From NCBI GenBank assembly GCA_002914845.1, contig JXTC01000186.1, forward strand, positions 305,456-369,455: 64,000 nucleotides of DNA, given 5' to 3'. The DNA comes from Trema orientale. Its lineage: Eukaryota; Streptophyta; Magnoliopsida; Rosales; Cannabaceae. Shown piece after piece: positions 11,201 through 22,959 of the stretch. Each line of letters begins with the position of its first letter. Position 1 is the first letter of the stretch. Below the pieces are notes generated by a model, which saw only the letters and a list, made by a program, of their open reading frames with translations, searched no databases and was not told the origin of the DNA. Both the position numbers and the translations under genes were made by a program.

Positions 11201-12122
11201 CCCCTTTTTTTTTTAATAAATAAATAAATAGAGCGAATTCTGTTTTTCTTTTCGTTTTTTTTTTTTTTTGAGACCTAAAGAATTCCTTTTTTTTTTTTGA
11301 CAAAATACCCAATTGGCCCTTGACTTTTGCCACCTATTTACGTTATGTCCCTAAGATAATTTATCTTGATACATTTGACCCCAAAATTAGTAAAAATTGT
11401 CTCACTTTGCCCATGAAAAAGCATGGAAGACTGCAAAACGTTAAATGTTCTTGGCGGGTATAAAAAAGCTGATTGAAGATGCATAAGCTTGAAAATCAAA
11501 CTAGCATGACAATAATCAAGAAGCTAATTTTGGGGTTAATTGAGACTATTTTGTTAATTTTGGGGGGCAAAATATGAGATTACTTCTATCAATTTTGGGG
11601 CAAAAAATCCAAAAACCTAAGAAAAAAGGGAACAAGTGGCAAAAAGGAAGAAGGAAGAAATTGGCCCCTTTTTCCGCCTCCCAATTTAAAATTCTTTAAA
11701 ATATTTTTTTGTGAAAAAAAGACAAAAAGAGACAAAAACGAAAAAAAAAAAAAAAGATATGTTTTTCTCTTTTTCTCTTTTTCCCCGCCAACTCCCCCTT
11801 TAAGGGAAAGTACATAAATACCCTTTTTTAAACATATTTTAATAAATTTACACATGTTTTTGGAGAAATGTACGCTATAAGTAATTTATATAAAAGTTAT
11901 ACCTAAAAATATATTTTATAATGTATATATCTAATATATTTTATACATGAAATATACCTAAAAATCAGGTATGAAACTATGAAAATAAAAACAATGGGCA
12001 TTGTTGAAATATATTTTTCAACTTGTTGAGAAGCTAAAGGATTGTAGCTTTTTTTTTTTTTTTTGAGCAAATTAAAGGGTTATTGCTATTACTTAAGAAT
12101 AACTACAAAAATATATACCAAA
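11200..12122. other. Low-complexity spacer upstream of HAM1
   Basis: It is rich in poly-A, poly-T and purine tracts. At about 11295-11620, 'CCCTTGACTTTTGCC' and repeated 'TTTTGGGG' words look like a decayed repetitive element. This is where the two HAM units stop aligning, so the DNA is specific to unit 1. Confidence 0.4.
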
Positions 12123-12306
12123 TAAGTAATGTTAGGGACACATATAAATTACCTTTAAAACTCACACATATTAACATGGTATGTATTTTAACCACCTATA
12201 TTTTTTTTCAAAGTAAGACCATACCATGTACATGAGTGGTTAAAATATATGCAACGTCAATATATGAGTTTTGTATATAATTTGTGCATATTTCTAGCAT
12301 TACTTA
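12123..12306. mobile_element. Small foldback MITE 1 (about 184 bp)
   Basis: The left end TAAGTAATGTTAG is mirrored by CTAGCATTACTTA at the right. The arms remain complementary for about 70 bases, including ACTCATATATT/ACTCACACATATT and TTTTAACCAC. No coding capacity. Confidence 0.65.
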
Positions 12307-12363
12307 TACTAAATATATACTATTGAGTGGAGTGACTTAGTGATTGGTGAGCTTTTATCTAGA

Positions 12364-12544
12364 AGCAATGCTATGGGGCATTAGTAGTACCATCATCACA
12401 TGACATATAATTCTGTTACTAGTAATTATAAGTAATATACTGAGTCCTATATGAGTCCTATTTAAAGTATAACTGTAATCAATCTGTAACAGATTGATAT
12501 ATCATGTGGTGTTGAGCATTATATAGTACCTCTAAGTATTACTT
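12364..12544. mobile_element. Small foldback MITE 2 (about 181 bp)
   Basis: The left end AAGCAATGCTATGGGGCAT pairs with the reverse of the right end, AAGTAATACTTAGAGGTAC. The arms continue through CACATGACATATAATTCTG and its partner. Size and termini resemble the MITE at 12123-12306, so both probably belong to one family. Confidence 0.6.
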
Positions 12545-12674
12545 TTTATCCAGCTAGTGGTCAGAGGCTCAAAACAAGTTCGTTCAAATGTGGGATTTAG
12601 TTATGGCCTTGCCCATCTATCTCTTTTAGTTTTACTAAACCATACTTTTCACTTTCAGATTTTTTTTCCCTCAA

Positions 12675-12705
<31 letters not shown>

Positions 12706-14219
12706 TATAAAAAAAAGAGAGATGGAGAAAGAACTCTATATTGAAAATTTCAATTTATACACAATATCACTCATTTAATAAAATTTTCATTACTTAAAAG
12801 ACTAAAGTTTTTTGGAATATAGTTTTAGCTCTGGTGTGTTGTAGAATTAATAAGTACTCCAAAATATAGGTCGTTTCTTTCTAGTTTCTAGAACAGTAAA
12901 AATTAAAGTACTCAGGTAAAAGTACGTTGAAAGTTGGCACTACGTATTGGAGTATTCCGTCAAATGTCATTAGAGCTCTTAGTAATTAGTCGTATTTTAC
13001 GCTTCATTCTAATAATGTTCTTATTTTTGGTTTTATAATCAAATTATCCAATTTATCTGTTCCAATATGTGTCTAAGATAATATATTCATTTTATTATAA
13101 CAAATATACTAATTATGAAAACTTGTATACGTTAATATAAAACTGAATTAGTAATATATTGATGTCTCGCATATACGATTATTTTGCTATACAAATAAAA
13201 ATTTTATAGCAAAATAACTGAGTTTATCAATTCCATATACTTTATACTTATATACATTCGTATAGAATTATTTGTCGATAACTCAAGTATACAAGCTGAT
13301 GTAAAAGAGCTGGTAATTCGTGAGTTTCATTTTACCCACAGATTATCTATTTATTAAAAACGTCATTCACACTGACGTGTCATAACACTTTTAAATATTA
13401 TAATTATTTATTTACTTAATTTTTCGCTTCAGTTTTACTTTCTTAAGATAAATTTACTCAGTCGTTTATTATTTTTTACTTTATTTATAAGAAATTCATT
13501 AAAAGATATTTTCTATGAAGTAATCATTTATTATTTTATAATATGTTTTGTTTAAAAATTAATTAATTGTGTCAATTCAAATAAATTTTGTGTTAAACGT
13601 GTCAAAATTTAATATAAAAATAAAAAAATTAACATTTTTTTATGTGTAGTGTAAAAAAAGTTATTTGTTAATTGTGATAAATACACCTGATTTTGGAGTA
13701 TTTTAGTCATTTGCTATCCGAACTTTGAAAATTAAATAGTGCATTTTCTTTTTCCCTAGTGATAGAAAGAAAAAAAAATGTAAATTAATTTTTACACTGA
13801 CATTACACAACAAATTCAATTAAGGTCTAGAGCATGAATTTAGCACCCAAAAAAAAAAAAAAAAAAAAGGTGTAGAGCATGAAATCTGTTTCAATTGGGC
13901 ACAAATGAAAATCAAAATTTCAAACTAGCTTAAATTAATTAGGATTTTTTGTTCACATTTTTTTCAAATTTGATCTCAAAAATTTAAATTACAACTTAAA
14001 ATTAACATTCTTAGCATTGTATTTCTAGTGATGTTACACTACAATTATTTTTTCATAAACTACAATGATGAGTATAGTTTTGTTTAAAATATCATTCAAA
14101 TTGGATTTAGAAATCTACATGATAATTAAAGAGGAAAAGGAATTATATAAGATTCCATTGTACCATTCTTGATTTAGATCCAGAGATGTTGTTTCACTAT
14201 TTTATTTTTTTCTTTTTTT
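12545..14219. other. AT-rich spacer, no gene seen
   Basis: It holds long poly-A runs (12675-12697 and 13850-13868) and otherwise featureless AT-rich DNA. The short frame at its left part is a poly-lysine artefact. Confidence 0.45.
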
Positions 14220-14279
14220 TTGAGTGTGTGTGCGTGTTTTGTTGGTATTCTTCTAGATATAAAGCTTTTAAGAGCTAAA

Positions 14280-14500
14280 TTTAGAAGATTTTACCTAGTC
14301 AAAGATCTTTCTTTAGAGTCGCTGAGGCTGACGGGTTATACCGCTGTCATTCGTGACTCGAAGAAGACTGTTGTAACATTTACTGATGGACGCCTAGAAG
14401 AGGAGATTGTTGTGGTGTTTACTGATGGACGCCTTGAATGAGTTTTACCTACTATTCAGGTTGAATTAATGGCTCTAAGGATTAGCTTCAAGGTTTTTTC
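14280..14500 (+). pseudogene. RNase H-like domain fragment (RVT_3 type), decayed
   Basis: The frame contains GYTAVIRDSKKTVVTFTDG, then after a stop VELMALRISFK. The pattern 'GxxAVIRDSxG ... E..AL' is the start of the plant RNase H-like domain found in non-LTR retrotransposons and in free-standing fragments. A segment is doubled internally: VTFTDGRLEEE then VVFTDGRLE. The downstream half of the domain is not recognisable. A LINE-derived relic is the likely source; a decayed host RNase H-like gene is the alternative. Confidence 0.45.
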
Positions 14501-15579
14501 CCCTCCCCTCCCCCCCTCATATAAGTGAGAGGTGGTATGAGCAATCATATTTATTGTAATAAGAATATGATATCCCACACTCTGGCTAGAGTTGGAGTGA
14601 AATTAGATTTGTCTATCTTGAGGGATGTTTCTAATTTTTCTTTACAAGCTTGTACTATTCTAAAAGTTGACTTGGCTAGTCAATAATTTATTTCCCCTGA
14701 GGAGCTTTCCAAGAAAAAAAAAAAAAAAAAACTTCTTGTTGCCTGTCAAAAAGTTAAGAAAAATGTTCCTTTTAGAAAAAAATCTAATAACGTAAAAGTA
14801 CAAGTACGAAATTAACTTAAGATTTAGGACATATAAGGGTGGGAAAAAAAGTGAAAGTGTCTAGTATGCCCTTTTAAAACTAATAAATTACTTGATTTTG
14901 TTAAAACCCAAAAAGGAAAATGTAAAAAAACTAAGGGTATATATGGGAAAAAAAAAGATGAACCATGCTTATTCACATTTATTATATAGATATAACAGAT
15001 ATTGATTGATGAAGTGCATTTCTAAATTTTACATTATATGACTATTCTATCACTATTTTTTTAACATATAAGATAATCTTACTATAATTAAGTAACATAT
15101 AAATTTGACAAAATATTAAGTTAAAATATGCCCTACTAATAAACAATTTTATCATGGGTGGCTCTATTGTAGCCACCCACTTATTGGGTCTGCTTAAGAA
15201 TAATATGGCCCAATACAATTGTCCAAAATATATGTGGCCCACTATAGGAAATACAATTTTCTAACACCTTACACATCCTTTCAATGACTTGTATAACTAT
15301 CCAAAAAAAAAAAAAAAGTCCATTTTCATGGTATTACAATTAAGCTCTTTTTTTTTTTGGTTTGCTTTTGAAAGGATTATGCTTAAGTTCGGAAATAATA
15401 AAGCAAATTGCTCTTTATATACATCATACCAAAAATAAAGAAATTGAAAAAAAAAGTAATTGTTAGAACAATTTTGAAAAGATATTAAGCAATTTTCGAT
15501 CATGCACAAGAAAGAAGAACGATTTCACATAAATAATTTTGCTCTCAACATCTAATGGTTTGACATCACATCGATTATT
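14501..15579. other. AT-rich spacer
   Basis: I see no gene here. Poly-A runs occur at about 14717-14731 and 15302-15317. Confidence 0.45.
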
Positions 15580-15701
15580 GAAGAATTATAGTTCTTCTTT
15601 GTCTCTTCCACACTCTAATTCAACCTTGATAAGAGAACTTGAAGAGTTATAGTTCTTCTTTCTCCTTTCCACACTCTAATTCAACCTTGATTAGGGAACT
15701 T
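15580..15701. repeat. 61-bp tandem duplication
   Basis: Two adjacent copies, 15580-15640 and 15641-15701, both start GAAGARTTATAGTTCTTCTT and both end in ACCTTGATWAGRGAACTT. They differ at only a few positions, so the duplication is fairly recent. Confidence 0.85.
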
Positions 15702-16324
15702 AAAAGCAACAAGAAAGAGGGAAAAAAAAAAAAAAAAGATTTCTTCTTAAGATTCAAGGCAACTAACAGTCAATATCTCCATAACTCATCTCTATGTTTT
15801 ACTTGACATATGTGAAAATAACCGGAAGAAAAAAAAAAAGAAATGAAGAGATATACACTTTTTTGTTTCATGTTTGGCTGATTTGTTAGAAATAATCAGG
15901 ATTAAAATTATCTGGATACAATCCTAGGATCAATCATATCAAATTAATAAGATAATTTATTGAGGAGTAGAAGTAATACCTAGATTTATAGCTAATTATG
16001 AACCTGAAAAGCACGAACAAGATTACGCTTGGAACAGTAGAGCACAATTACGAACACACTAATGAGAACACGAGGATTAACAGCTTTCTACAATCAAATC
16101 TCCTTAGGTGTACTTAATTGGTTCTCTCTCTAAATATAGGAATAGGGGAAAAGAGATGTACGTATTACGATTTGACTTGAGAACCATAACCTCTATAATT
16201 ACTTCGATATACTAGGTCAACTATTACAAAGCTCATACCCATATAGATATCTCTAGAGCTTACTGAGTAGATCACTATTTGGCCCACTTAATTTAGATAG
16301 CCCATATAATGTATAATTGTAATT
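15702..16324. other. Spacer, no gene seen
   Basis: AT-rich sequence with a poly-A run at about 15722-15737. No coding or element signature recognised. Confidence 0.4.
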
Positions 16325-18397
16325 AAGGCTATTTTGCCAAATGGCCGAATTTTGGATCATAGGTTTACAAAATATCCGTTTTTCAAACACTATTAAAAAA
16401 TGACCGAACTTTGAAAATTATTTTAAAACATGACCATTTTTCATATTTAGTATGTCATAATATATTGATTTATTTTTTCAAAAATTGATTCACTTTATAA
16501 AAAATTGATTTAATTTATAAAAATAGATCAGCTAAAAAATGGTCATTTATCAAAATAAACTTATAAAACAGTCATTTACTAAATAGATGTAAAAACGGCC
16601 ATTTTTTAAATTGATATGAAAAAAAAGTCATTTCTTATAAATACTCTTGTAAATAACTATGTTAGCCCACATTAAGAAATAAATAAAACCTAACATGATC
16701 CACTAAGTCTTTGAGCAGTTTCTATTTAATTAATCTCTATTTTCTACTATAATGAATTCTATTGAATCTCAGTTTGTTAAGAAAATAGGAAGAAAAAATT
16801 TAAAGGACTCTAAGAAGTTGATTATGCTAGCAGAAGAGGAAATGTGTGGGAAGAGAAACAGCTTGGTTATTTTTGAGTATTGATAAGAATACCCAAAATT
16901 TGTTAAAAAAATTTACACTAATGTGTACATGGCATCACACTTTTTAAAGTTTAGTGGTCGATACTCTTTATTTTTAAAAGCTCTTATGGATTAATTGAGG
17001 GGTGAAAAAGTAATATCAAATTTCAAATAAAGAGTAGATTAAGAAAAAAATGTTCGGAGATTAGATTGAAAGATGACAATAGAGCCACCATTTAATCATA
17101 GTTTACAGAATACTTCAAATGTAATAAATAAAAATATTGAGATGAACTAAGGAAGAACAATGTGTAATAGAAGGTTGTTTTGAATACTTTGTTTGCGGGA
17201 GCTAAGAAATTTATCGTATTCTAGTGATCACTTAAAATGAAAGACTATTATAATTTAACCACACATCATAATAGGTTTGGCTTCATATTTTTTAAAATAT
17301 AAGGTAAAACCATAACCAAATCAAACCATTTGATTGCTTTTATTTCATCGATTTGCATTTCTCTTTATTAGGAGCTTTTAAAATGAAGTACATCCAACAA
17401 AAATTAATATAAAATGGATGTTCATTCAAAAAAATAAATAAATTAAATGGATGTTTGTAAAATTGTTAAAACCCGATCAATCTTTAATATCAAATTTAAT
17501 GAAAAAAAAAATAAACAATACGGGAAAACTAGATTAGTAAGGCGAGGTGTATAAAAAATTCTATTGACAAATTATCAAATAAAGGCCACATGTTCGATTA
17601 CTGAATTTATTTACAGTAAGAGTATTTATAAGAAATAGCCTTTTTTTAGATCAATTTAAAAAATGACCCTTTTTTTTACACCTATTTAAACATGATTGTT
17701 TTATAATTTTACTTTGATAAATAGCCCTTTTTTTAGTATTTAAACGGATGTTTTTTTACACCTATTTAATAAATGCCCGTTATATAATTTTACTTTGATA
17801 AATAATAGTTTTTTAGTTGATATATTTTTTTTTATAAAGTAAATCAATTTTTTTAAAATTAAATCAATGTATTTTGATATATTAAATAAAGTAAATCAAT
17901 TTTTCATAAAGTAAATCAATGTTGTCAAAAAATAAATGAATTTTCAAAAAATAAATCAATATATTTTAATATACTAAATATGAAAAACGGCTATTTTTTA
18001 AGTAATTTAAAAATTCGACCATTTTTTAAGAGCCTTATAGAAATATGATCAAATTTTGGGCCTAATTTAAGTAAATATCCCTTTGTCAAATATTATAGCA
18101 AAATGTCCGGCATATATGTTTATATACCAAGTGTAAAATTTTATATACCAAGTATAAAAAATTATATACCCAGTATATTTCAGTACAATAACTGAAATTG
18201 GTAGATAAACATATCGACCAAGTGTAAAAATATATATACTTGGACACTTAGCTATAAAATTTAAAAAGTGGACATCTACTTAATCAAATTTAAAATATTG
18301 GTTATCCACCTAAATTTCTCTTTTTTTTAATAGTGTTTGAAAAATGACCATTTTGCAAATTATGATACAAAATTCGATCGTTTGACTAAAAATCACT
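16325..18397. mobile_element. Long-inverted-repeat element, family A, with a nested element
   Basis: The left arm (about 16325-16655) starts near GGCCGAATTTTGG and contains TTTTTCAAACACTATT. Its mirror lies to the right in two pieces, about 17615-18045 and about 18325-18397, the second containing AATAGTGTTTGAAAAA. Family B (18046-18320) splits the right arm. The core (16.66-17.6 kb) has no recognisable transposase. A smaller relative lies at 35.98-36.75 kb. The outer ends are approximate. Confidence 0.55.
18046..18320. mobile_element. Family B repeat, nested in family A
   Basis: It aligns with the DNA flanking the solo LTR at 62.17-63.05 kb. Shared words are TAATTTAAGTAAAT, ATAGCAAAAT, ATATATGTTTATATA and TGAAATTGGTAGATAAA. 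This copy has no LTR and so shows the unoccupied version of the 62.4-kb insertion site. Confidence 0.6.
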
Positions 18398-18413
18398 TAC
18401 AGTTATATGTATA

Positions 18414-18768
18414 GGGATAAGTGCAAAAAAATACCCTAAAGTTTGGGTGTTCTGCAATTTAAACCCTAAAGTTTGGATTCTGCAAAAAAATACCCTGAGA
18501 TTAAGAATTTCTAAAAATTAATACCTTGGACAGATTTTTTGACCAATTTTAAGAATAAAAAAGCAATAATATCCTCCATTAAAATTAGATTAATCCTTAT
18601 TATTCATCTTAATTTTAAGGATATTATTGTATTTTATCAGTTAAAAATCAACACAGGGTATTAATTTTCAGAAATTCGTAATCTCAAAGTATTATTTTGT
18701 AGAATCCAAACTTCAGGGTTTAAATTGCAGAACATCCAAACATGAGGGTATTTTTTTGCAATTATCCC
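18414..18768. mobile_element. GGGATAA MITE, subfamily 1, copy 1
   Basis: Ends GGGATAAGTGCAAAAAAATA and its mirror TATTTTTTTGCAATTATCCC are close inverted repeats; the arms stay complementary for about 150 bp each. A perfect 10-bp duplication, TATATGTATA, flanks it (18404-18413 and 18769-18778). A 9-10 bp target points to Mutator-like (MULE) parentage. It has no counterpart in HAM unit 2. Confidence 0.85.
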
Positions 18769-18819
18769 TATATGTATATATGAAAACTATTATAGTTTTT
18801 TTTTGTTTTTCACTTAAAA

Positions 18820-19183
18820 GGGATAACTAAGAAAAAAAACTCTAAAATACGATCTTTCCGCAATTTTAACTATGACTTTTAGCTTGTGCAAAATTATACC
18901 TCCATATTTCAAATCTCTACTAATTTGTATCTTATGTGTACAAATTGGATAATTTGTGCTAATTGTTTTAAGATATTTTCAATAAATATTTTGTGTTAGT
19001 CGCCAGAAATAAAATACCCTCAATTTAAATTTATTTTTGGTGAGAAATTTTTTGGTCAATTTATATGCAGAATGTACAAATTTACAAAAATTTGAAATAT
19101 AGAGATATAATTTTGCACAAGCCAAAAATAAAGGTTAAAATTGTGAAAAAGTCATACTCCAGGATAGGTTTTGCATATAACCC
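18820..19183. mobile_element. GGGATAA MITE, subfamily 2, copy 1
   Basis: It starts GGGATAACTAAG and ends TTTTGCATATAACCC. The interior carries GTGTACAAATTGGATAATTT and the mirror GAATGTACAAATTT. It is the same subfamily as 22360-22747. The flanks CACTTAAAA and TATTTAAAA match at seven of nine positions, suggesting an aged 9-bp duplication. Confidence 0.75.
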
Positions 19184-19247
19184 TATTTAAAATAGGAATT
19201 TCATTCATTTATAAAATAAACACATTACAATCACTAGTCAATATAAA

Positions 19248-19420
19248 GGGCGCGTCTATAGTAGGGGCGCCCCTACGTAGGGCCCTGTCTATTCACCGTT
19301 GGATGGGAATCTATATATAAATAGATTCTCCACAGATTCCCGTTATTCCCCACAGATTCCCATCCAACGATAATTAAGGCATGACCCTACGTAGGGACAC
19401 CCCTACCGTAGCCATCCCCC
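19248..19420. mobile_element. GC-rich-ended MITE (about 173 bp)
   Basis: Inverted ends carry GTAGGGGCGCCCCTACGTAG on the left and GTAGGGGTGTCCCTACGTAG on the right, with CGTTGGATGGGAATCT repeated in both arms. AATATAAA flanks both sides (19240-19247 and 19421-19428). An 8-9 bp target leaves hAT or Mutator-like origin open. Confidence 0.8.
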
Positions 19421-19428
19421 AATATAAA

Positions 19429-20265
19429 AATCGAATTACAAAATTGATGAAAGAAGGAACAATTGATGAAACAACTGGATTCTAATAATGATCAAAGAAG
19501 GAACACATAATCCAAGATGTTGTACAACTGTTTCTCTTTACTCTTTTAAATTATCCTCCACCACTAGAGTTAGCTAGCTCTTCGGCTGATATAGTCTTAC
19601 AAATCTGGACATTAGAAAGTTTTAGATTGAAAAGAAAACTTACGGAAGTCACAATATTTGTAATCAGGTAGAACAGAACATCTATACATCTGAGTTTATG
19701 TTAATATATATTTACACATAGAAAATGATTATTGAATAAAAAAAGGAAAAAAATAAAAATAAAAATCCTATCGGAGAGATCTCCTAAGAATCTAACATCC
19801 AGCTTAATGGAAATCTACAGCTGTCTTCAAAAAAAGAGCAGCAACTATAATGGTTTTTTTTCTTCTTTTTTTGGTTTTATTCTTTTACAAATGTTGAAAC
19901 TACAAACCAAATCTCAAATGTTTCAAAAAAATATCCATACACATAATCTAGCTAAACACGAATAATTCAAACATGTTTTGGCTTGATTTTATCCATTCAT
20001 CGGTTTTATGAATGCCTTTAGTACTAATGGTTCAATATAGGACAGACAAAAGGCTTAATTAAAGGCTTAATTAAGTGCAATGGCGAAAGTTGCTTTTAAT
20101 AAAGATTTTTGTATTATAAGAGAGAATATATATATATATATATAGTTGCACAGTTTTGAACCTCAAGTGTAAGTAATTTTTTTTTTCTATTTATATTATG
20201 AATTATTCATAGTTAGCTAAATCATATGGGATTTTTTTTTTAAACAAACGTAACCTTTTTATGTA
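19429..20265. other. AT-rich spacer
   Basis: No gene seen. A short TA repeat lies near 20128-20144. The frame at 19732-19965 is in low-complexity DNA and is not credible. Confidence 0.45.
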
Positions 20266-20545
20266 GACGAGATGTCAATGAATTTGTCAAAATCCAACTT
20301 CTCAAGGAGGCAAAACATGACCTTTTCACCTTAATCATGTCGGTGAATATAAGATCTCCATAGTCCACACCCCTTTAAATATTTTCGAATCAATTCACAA
20401 CTTAATACTAACAAGACTAAAAAAGCTTTATTACTAATAAACTAATATTCTATCATAGAAACCAAAGAAAGAAAGGAAAAGAAAAAGAATAATTAAAAAA
20501 ATCCCGGATTCATTCTTGAATTCAGTAACACTGATATCATCATTA
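20266..20545. repeat. Middle block of HAM unit 1, homologous to 31.23-31.45 kb
   Basis: It shares a collinear run with about 31230-31445. Examples are TTTCACCTTAATCATG against TTTCACATTAAGCATG, and TCATAGAAACCAAAGAAAGAAAGG against a close match near 31354. It is weaker than the D blocks, but lies in the expected order between HAM and D. Confidence 0.55.
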
Positions 20546-20827
20546 AAGCCTAATACTTTTACGCTGCAAATCCCTTATAAAATATTATTAGAATAAGAAC
20601 CTTAGGTGCAATATATATCTAACTAATGCTGACTCAAAGAAGCATTACGAGACTTAAGCATCAAATTTGTTTTAACTAAAAATGACACAATGTGAAAATG
20701 CAAATGATAAATGATAAGACTTTGTTGTGTAGAAGAATCAACAGACAACAATTAATATCGTCTTAACTAGAAATTTAATATTCAAAATAGGTCTATACTC
20801 TACAACAGCGGTTTTTTTCCTTTTGTT
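20546..20827. other. Spacer
   Basis: Nothing recognised. Confidence 0.4.
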
Positions 20828-21127
20828 TTCAAAAAACCCTAAATGTTTGGAACTTGAATTTTAGTAGGGAAAAAATTTGTGGGAAAAAAATTGAAAGAAA
20901 AAAAAGAGGAAAAATATTTTTCAAATTTTTTATTAAATTTAGTTTTCGAACTTTTTCTCTCATAATCTTTTCATTATAATATAAATCCTCCAAATTTATT
21001 AAAAACATCATTACAGAATCTCTGTAAAATTTTTTCCTTCAATCTTTCATAAAATCCAAATAAAAGAAAATGGAATTGCTAAAAATTTATTTTTTTCCTC
21101 CTTAAAATCTAAGATCCAATCGGAGCC
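20828..21127. mobile_element. Tourist-like MITE (approximate ends)
   Basis: The left end has CTAAATGTTTGGAACTTG and the right end, on the other strand, GGCTCCGATTGGATCTTAG. The interior is A/T-rich and folds back. The ends resemble the pieces at about 1.05 kb and 50.34 kb. Confidence 0.45.
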
Positions 21128-21691
21128 TTATTAATTCTTACCCTCTTTGTATTCCTTGGTAGTCCTTAAAACTTTAGTTCTCTCTAGGTTACTCCATCCG
21201 AAAATTCTCAAAATCTTCCTCTATGATGAGCTTTTCACTTTTTTTAAAAATAAAAAATAAAATAAAATACTTCTATTTTATTTGAAGGTAATTGAAATGT
21301 TATATTTATATTAGTGAACATTTCTCCAATTTGATTCTAGATCTTTGTAAACTTTATTTGTTTTTGCTGTTTTTATATGGTGTTTTGTAGATCTTTTCTA
21401 GATTTGAAACTTGAGAGTTTCAAATTTAAAAGAATTTTCATTTTTAAATATCGATTTTTGTGGAAAAATTCATCAGCAAACCCAAATAGACAAAGGTGAT
21501 TTTAAAGAGTCAATGAAGTATGTTTGGTGGAGCTATAGTTGCATCTGTTATAGAGTTACTTCTTTTTCCTCCCTGATCATAAAAAGGACGATATGATTTG
21601 ACCCACATTGTTAACATACTAGATAATGATCCATAAAATAGATATTGTGTACATATATATAAGGACAAATTGTATCTTATATATATATATA
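21128..21691. other. Spacer, no gene seen
   Basis: AT-rich. A short copy of the next element's end (AAGGACAAATTGTATCTT) sits at 21661-21678, just before that element. Confidence 0.4.
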
Positions 21692-22258
21692 AGGATAAAT
21701 TGTATCTTCGTCCCCCAAATTATCGTCTATACAGAGTTTTGCCTTTTAAACTTTTTTTTTTTTTTTTATACAAAAATACCTCTCAAACTATTAGATTATG
21801 GGGGGGAAAAAAAAAAAAACTCTTTCTGTTATCTTCCGTGATGGAATGGTGATGTATCTTCCTATTTAGGATATGGAAGAGGGCTTTATAACAAATTTTT
21901 TACAAATAGAAGACAACAGTATGGACAAAAAGTAACAAAAGGGGGTAGTTTTTAGCTTTAATAAAGGTTGGGTGCTAGTCTTTTGGAGAAGAAGACTACA
22001 GTGTGAGAGGAAAAATAGAAAAATTTGGCGCCTAATCTAAGAGTATATAGGTGAAAGTATTAAATATAATGGAGTTTCAACTAACCTTATTTTAGGGTGA
22101 CACGTCATAATTTCGTCTGAGATACATACAAAAGGTAACAGAAAGGGAATTTTTTACATAATCGAATAGTTCGGGGGGAATTCTTACAAAGAAAAATAGT
22201 TTAGGGGGTAAAACTCTATATAGATGATAGTTCAACGGGTAAAGATGCAATTTGTCCT
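21692..22258. mobile_element. Long-arm MITE (AGGATAAATTG ends)
   Basis: The left arm AGGATAAATTGTATCTTCG mirrors the right arm AGGACAAATTGCATCTTTA. Complementarity continues through CTATATAGAGTTTT and the GGGGG/CCCCC motifs for about 130 bp per arm. The middle has no coding sequence. Confidence 0.7.
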
Positions 22259-22359
22259 AAATATAATACAACACGAAAAGTTTATGATTGGCTGGTACAT
22301 CCATCCCAAAATATAGGAACTTAAAACTAGTAGTGTACACAGTCAAGGAATTCTTTTTT

Positions 22360-22747
22360 GGGATAACTGCAAAAAAATACCATGAAGTACGATATTTCTG
22401 TAATTTTAACAGTCTTTTAGTTTGTGTAAAGGTATACCTATATATTTTAAATCTATACAAATTTGTACCTTCTGTGTACAAATTGGATAATTTCTGCTAA
22501 CTGTTTTTAGGTATTTTCAATAAAATTTTGGTGTTAGTCAGTAGAAATAAGACATCCTTAATTCAGATTTCGTATTTAGTGAAAATTTTGTTATTCAATT
22601 TATATATAGAATGTACAAATTGTAGAGATATGAAATGCGGAGGTATAATTTTGCACAAATCAAAAAACATGATTAAATTTGCAGAAAGACTATACTTGAA
22701 GGTTTTTTTTTTTTTTTTTCCCTCTTTTTTTGCTTTGCAGATAACCT
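22360..22747. mobile_element. GGGATAA MITE, subfamily 2, copy 2
   Basis: It starts GGGATAACTGCAAAAAAATA and ends TTTGCAGATAACCT. A perfect 9-bp duplication, TTCTTTTTT, flanks it (22351-22359 and 22748-22756), though the T-rich target weakens that evidence. It aligns along its length with 18820-19183. Confidence 0.8.
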
Positions 22748-22756
22748 TTCTTTTTT

Positions 22757-22959
22757 CCCCTCTTGGTATTCTACTTCATAGTTTTAAAATATGGAACCTT
22801 CAAGATAATAATCTTTTGATGCATTAGATAAGGGTAAAATCTTTCAGCCCAAAAATATAAAAGAAAAGAAAATAACCATATTGTCTTCCATGCTAAATAT
22901 ACCATTTGCATATTTTCTCTAATTAACTCCAATGTATGAGAGATTTAATTGAATTAAAT
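22757..22959. other. Short spacer
   Basis: Nothing recognised. Confidence 0.4.
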
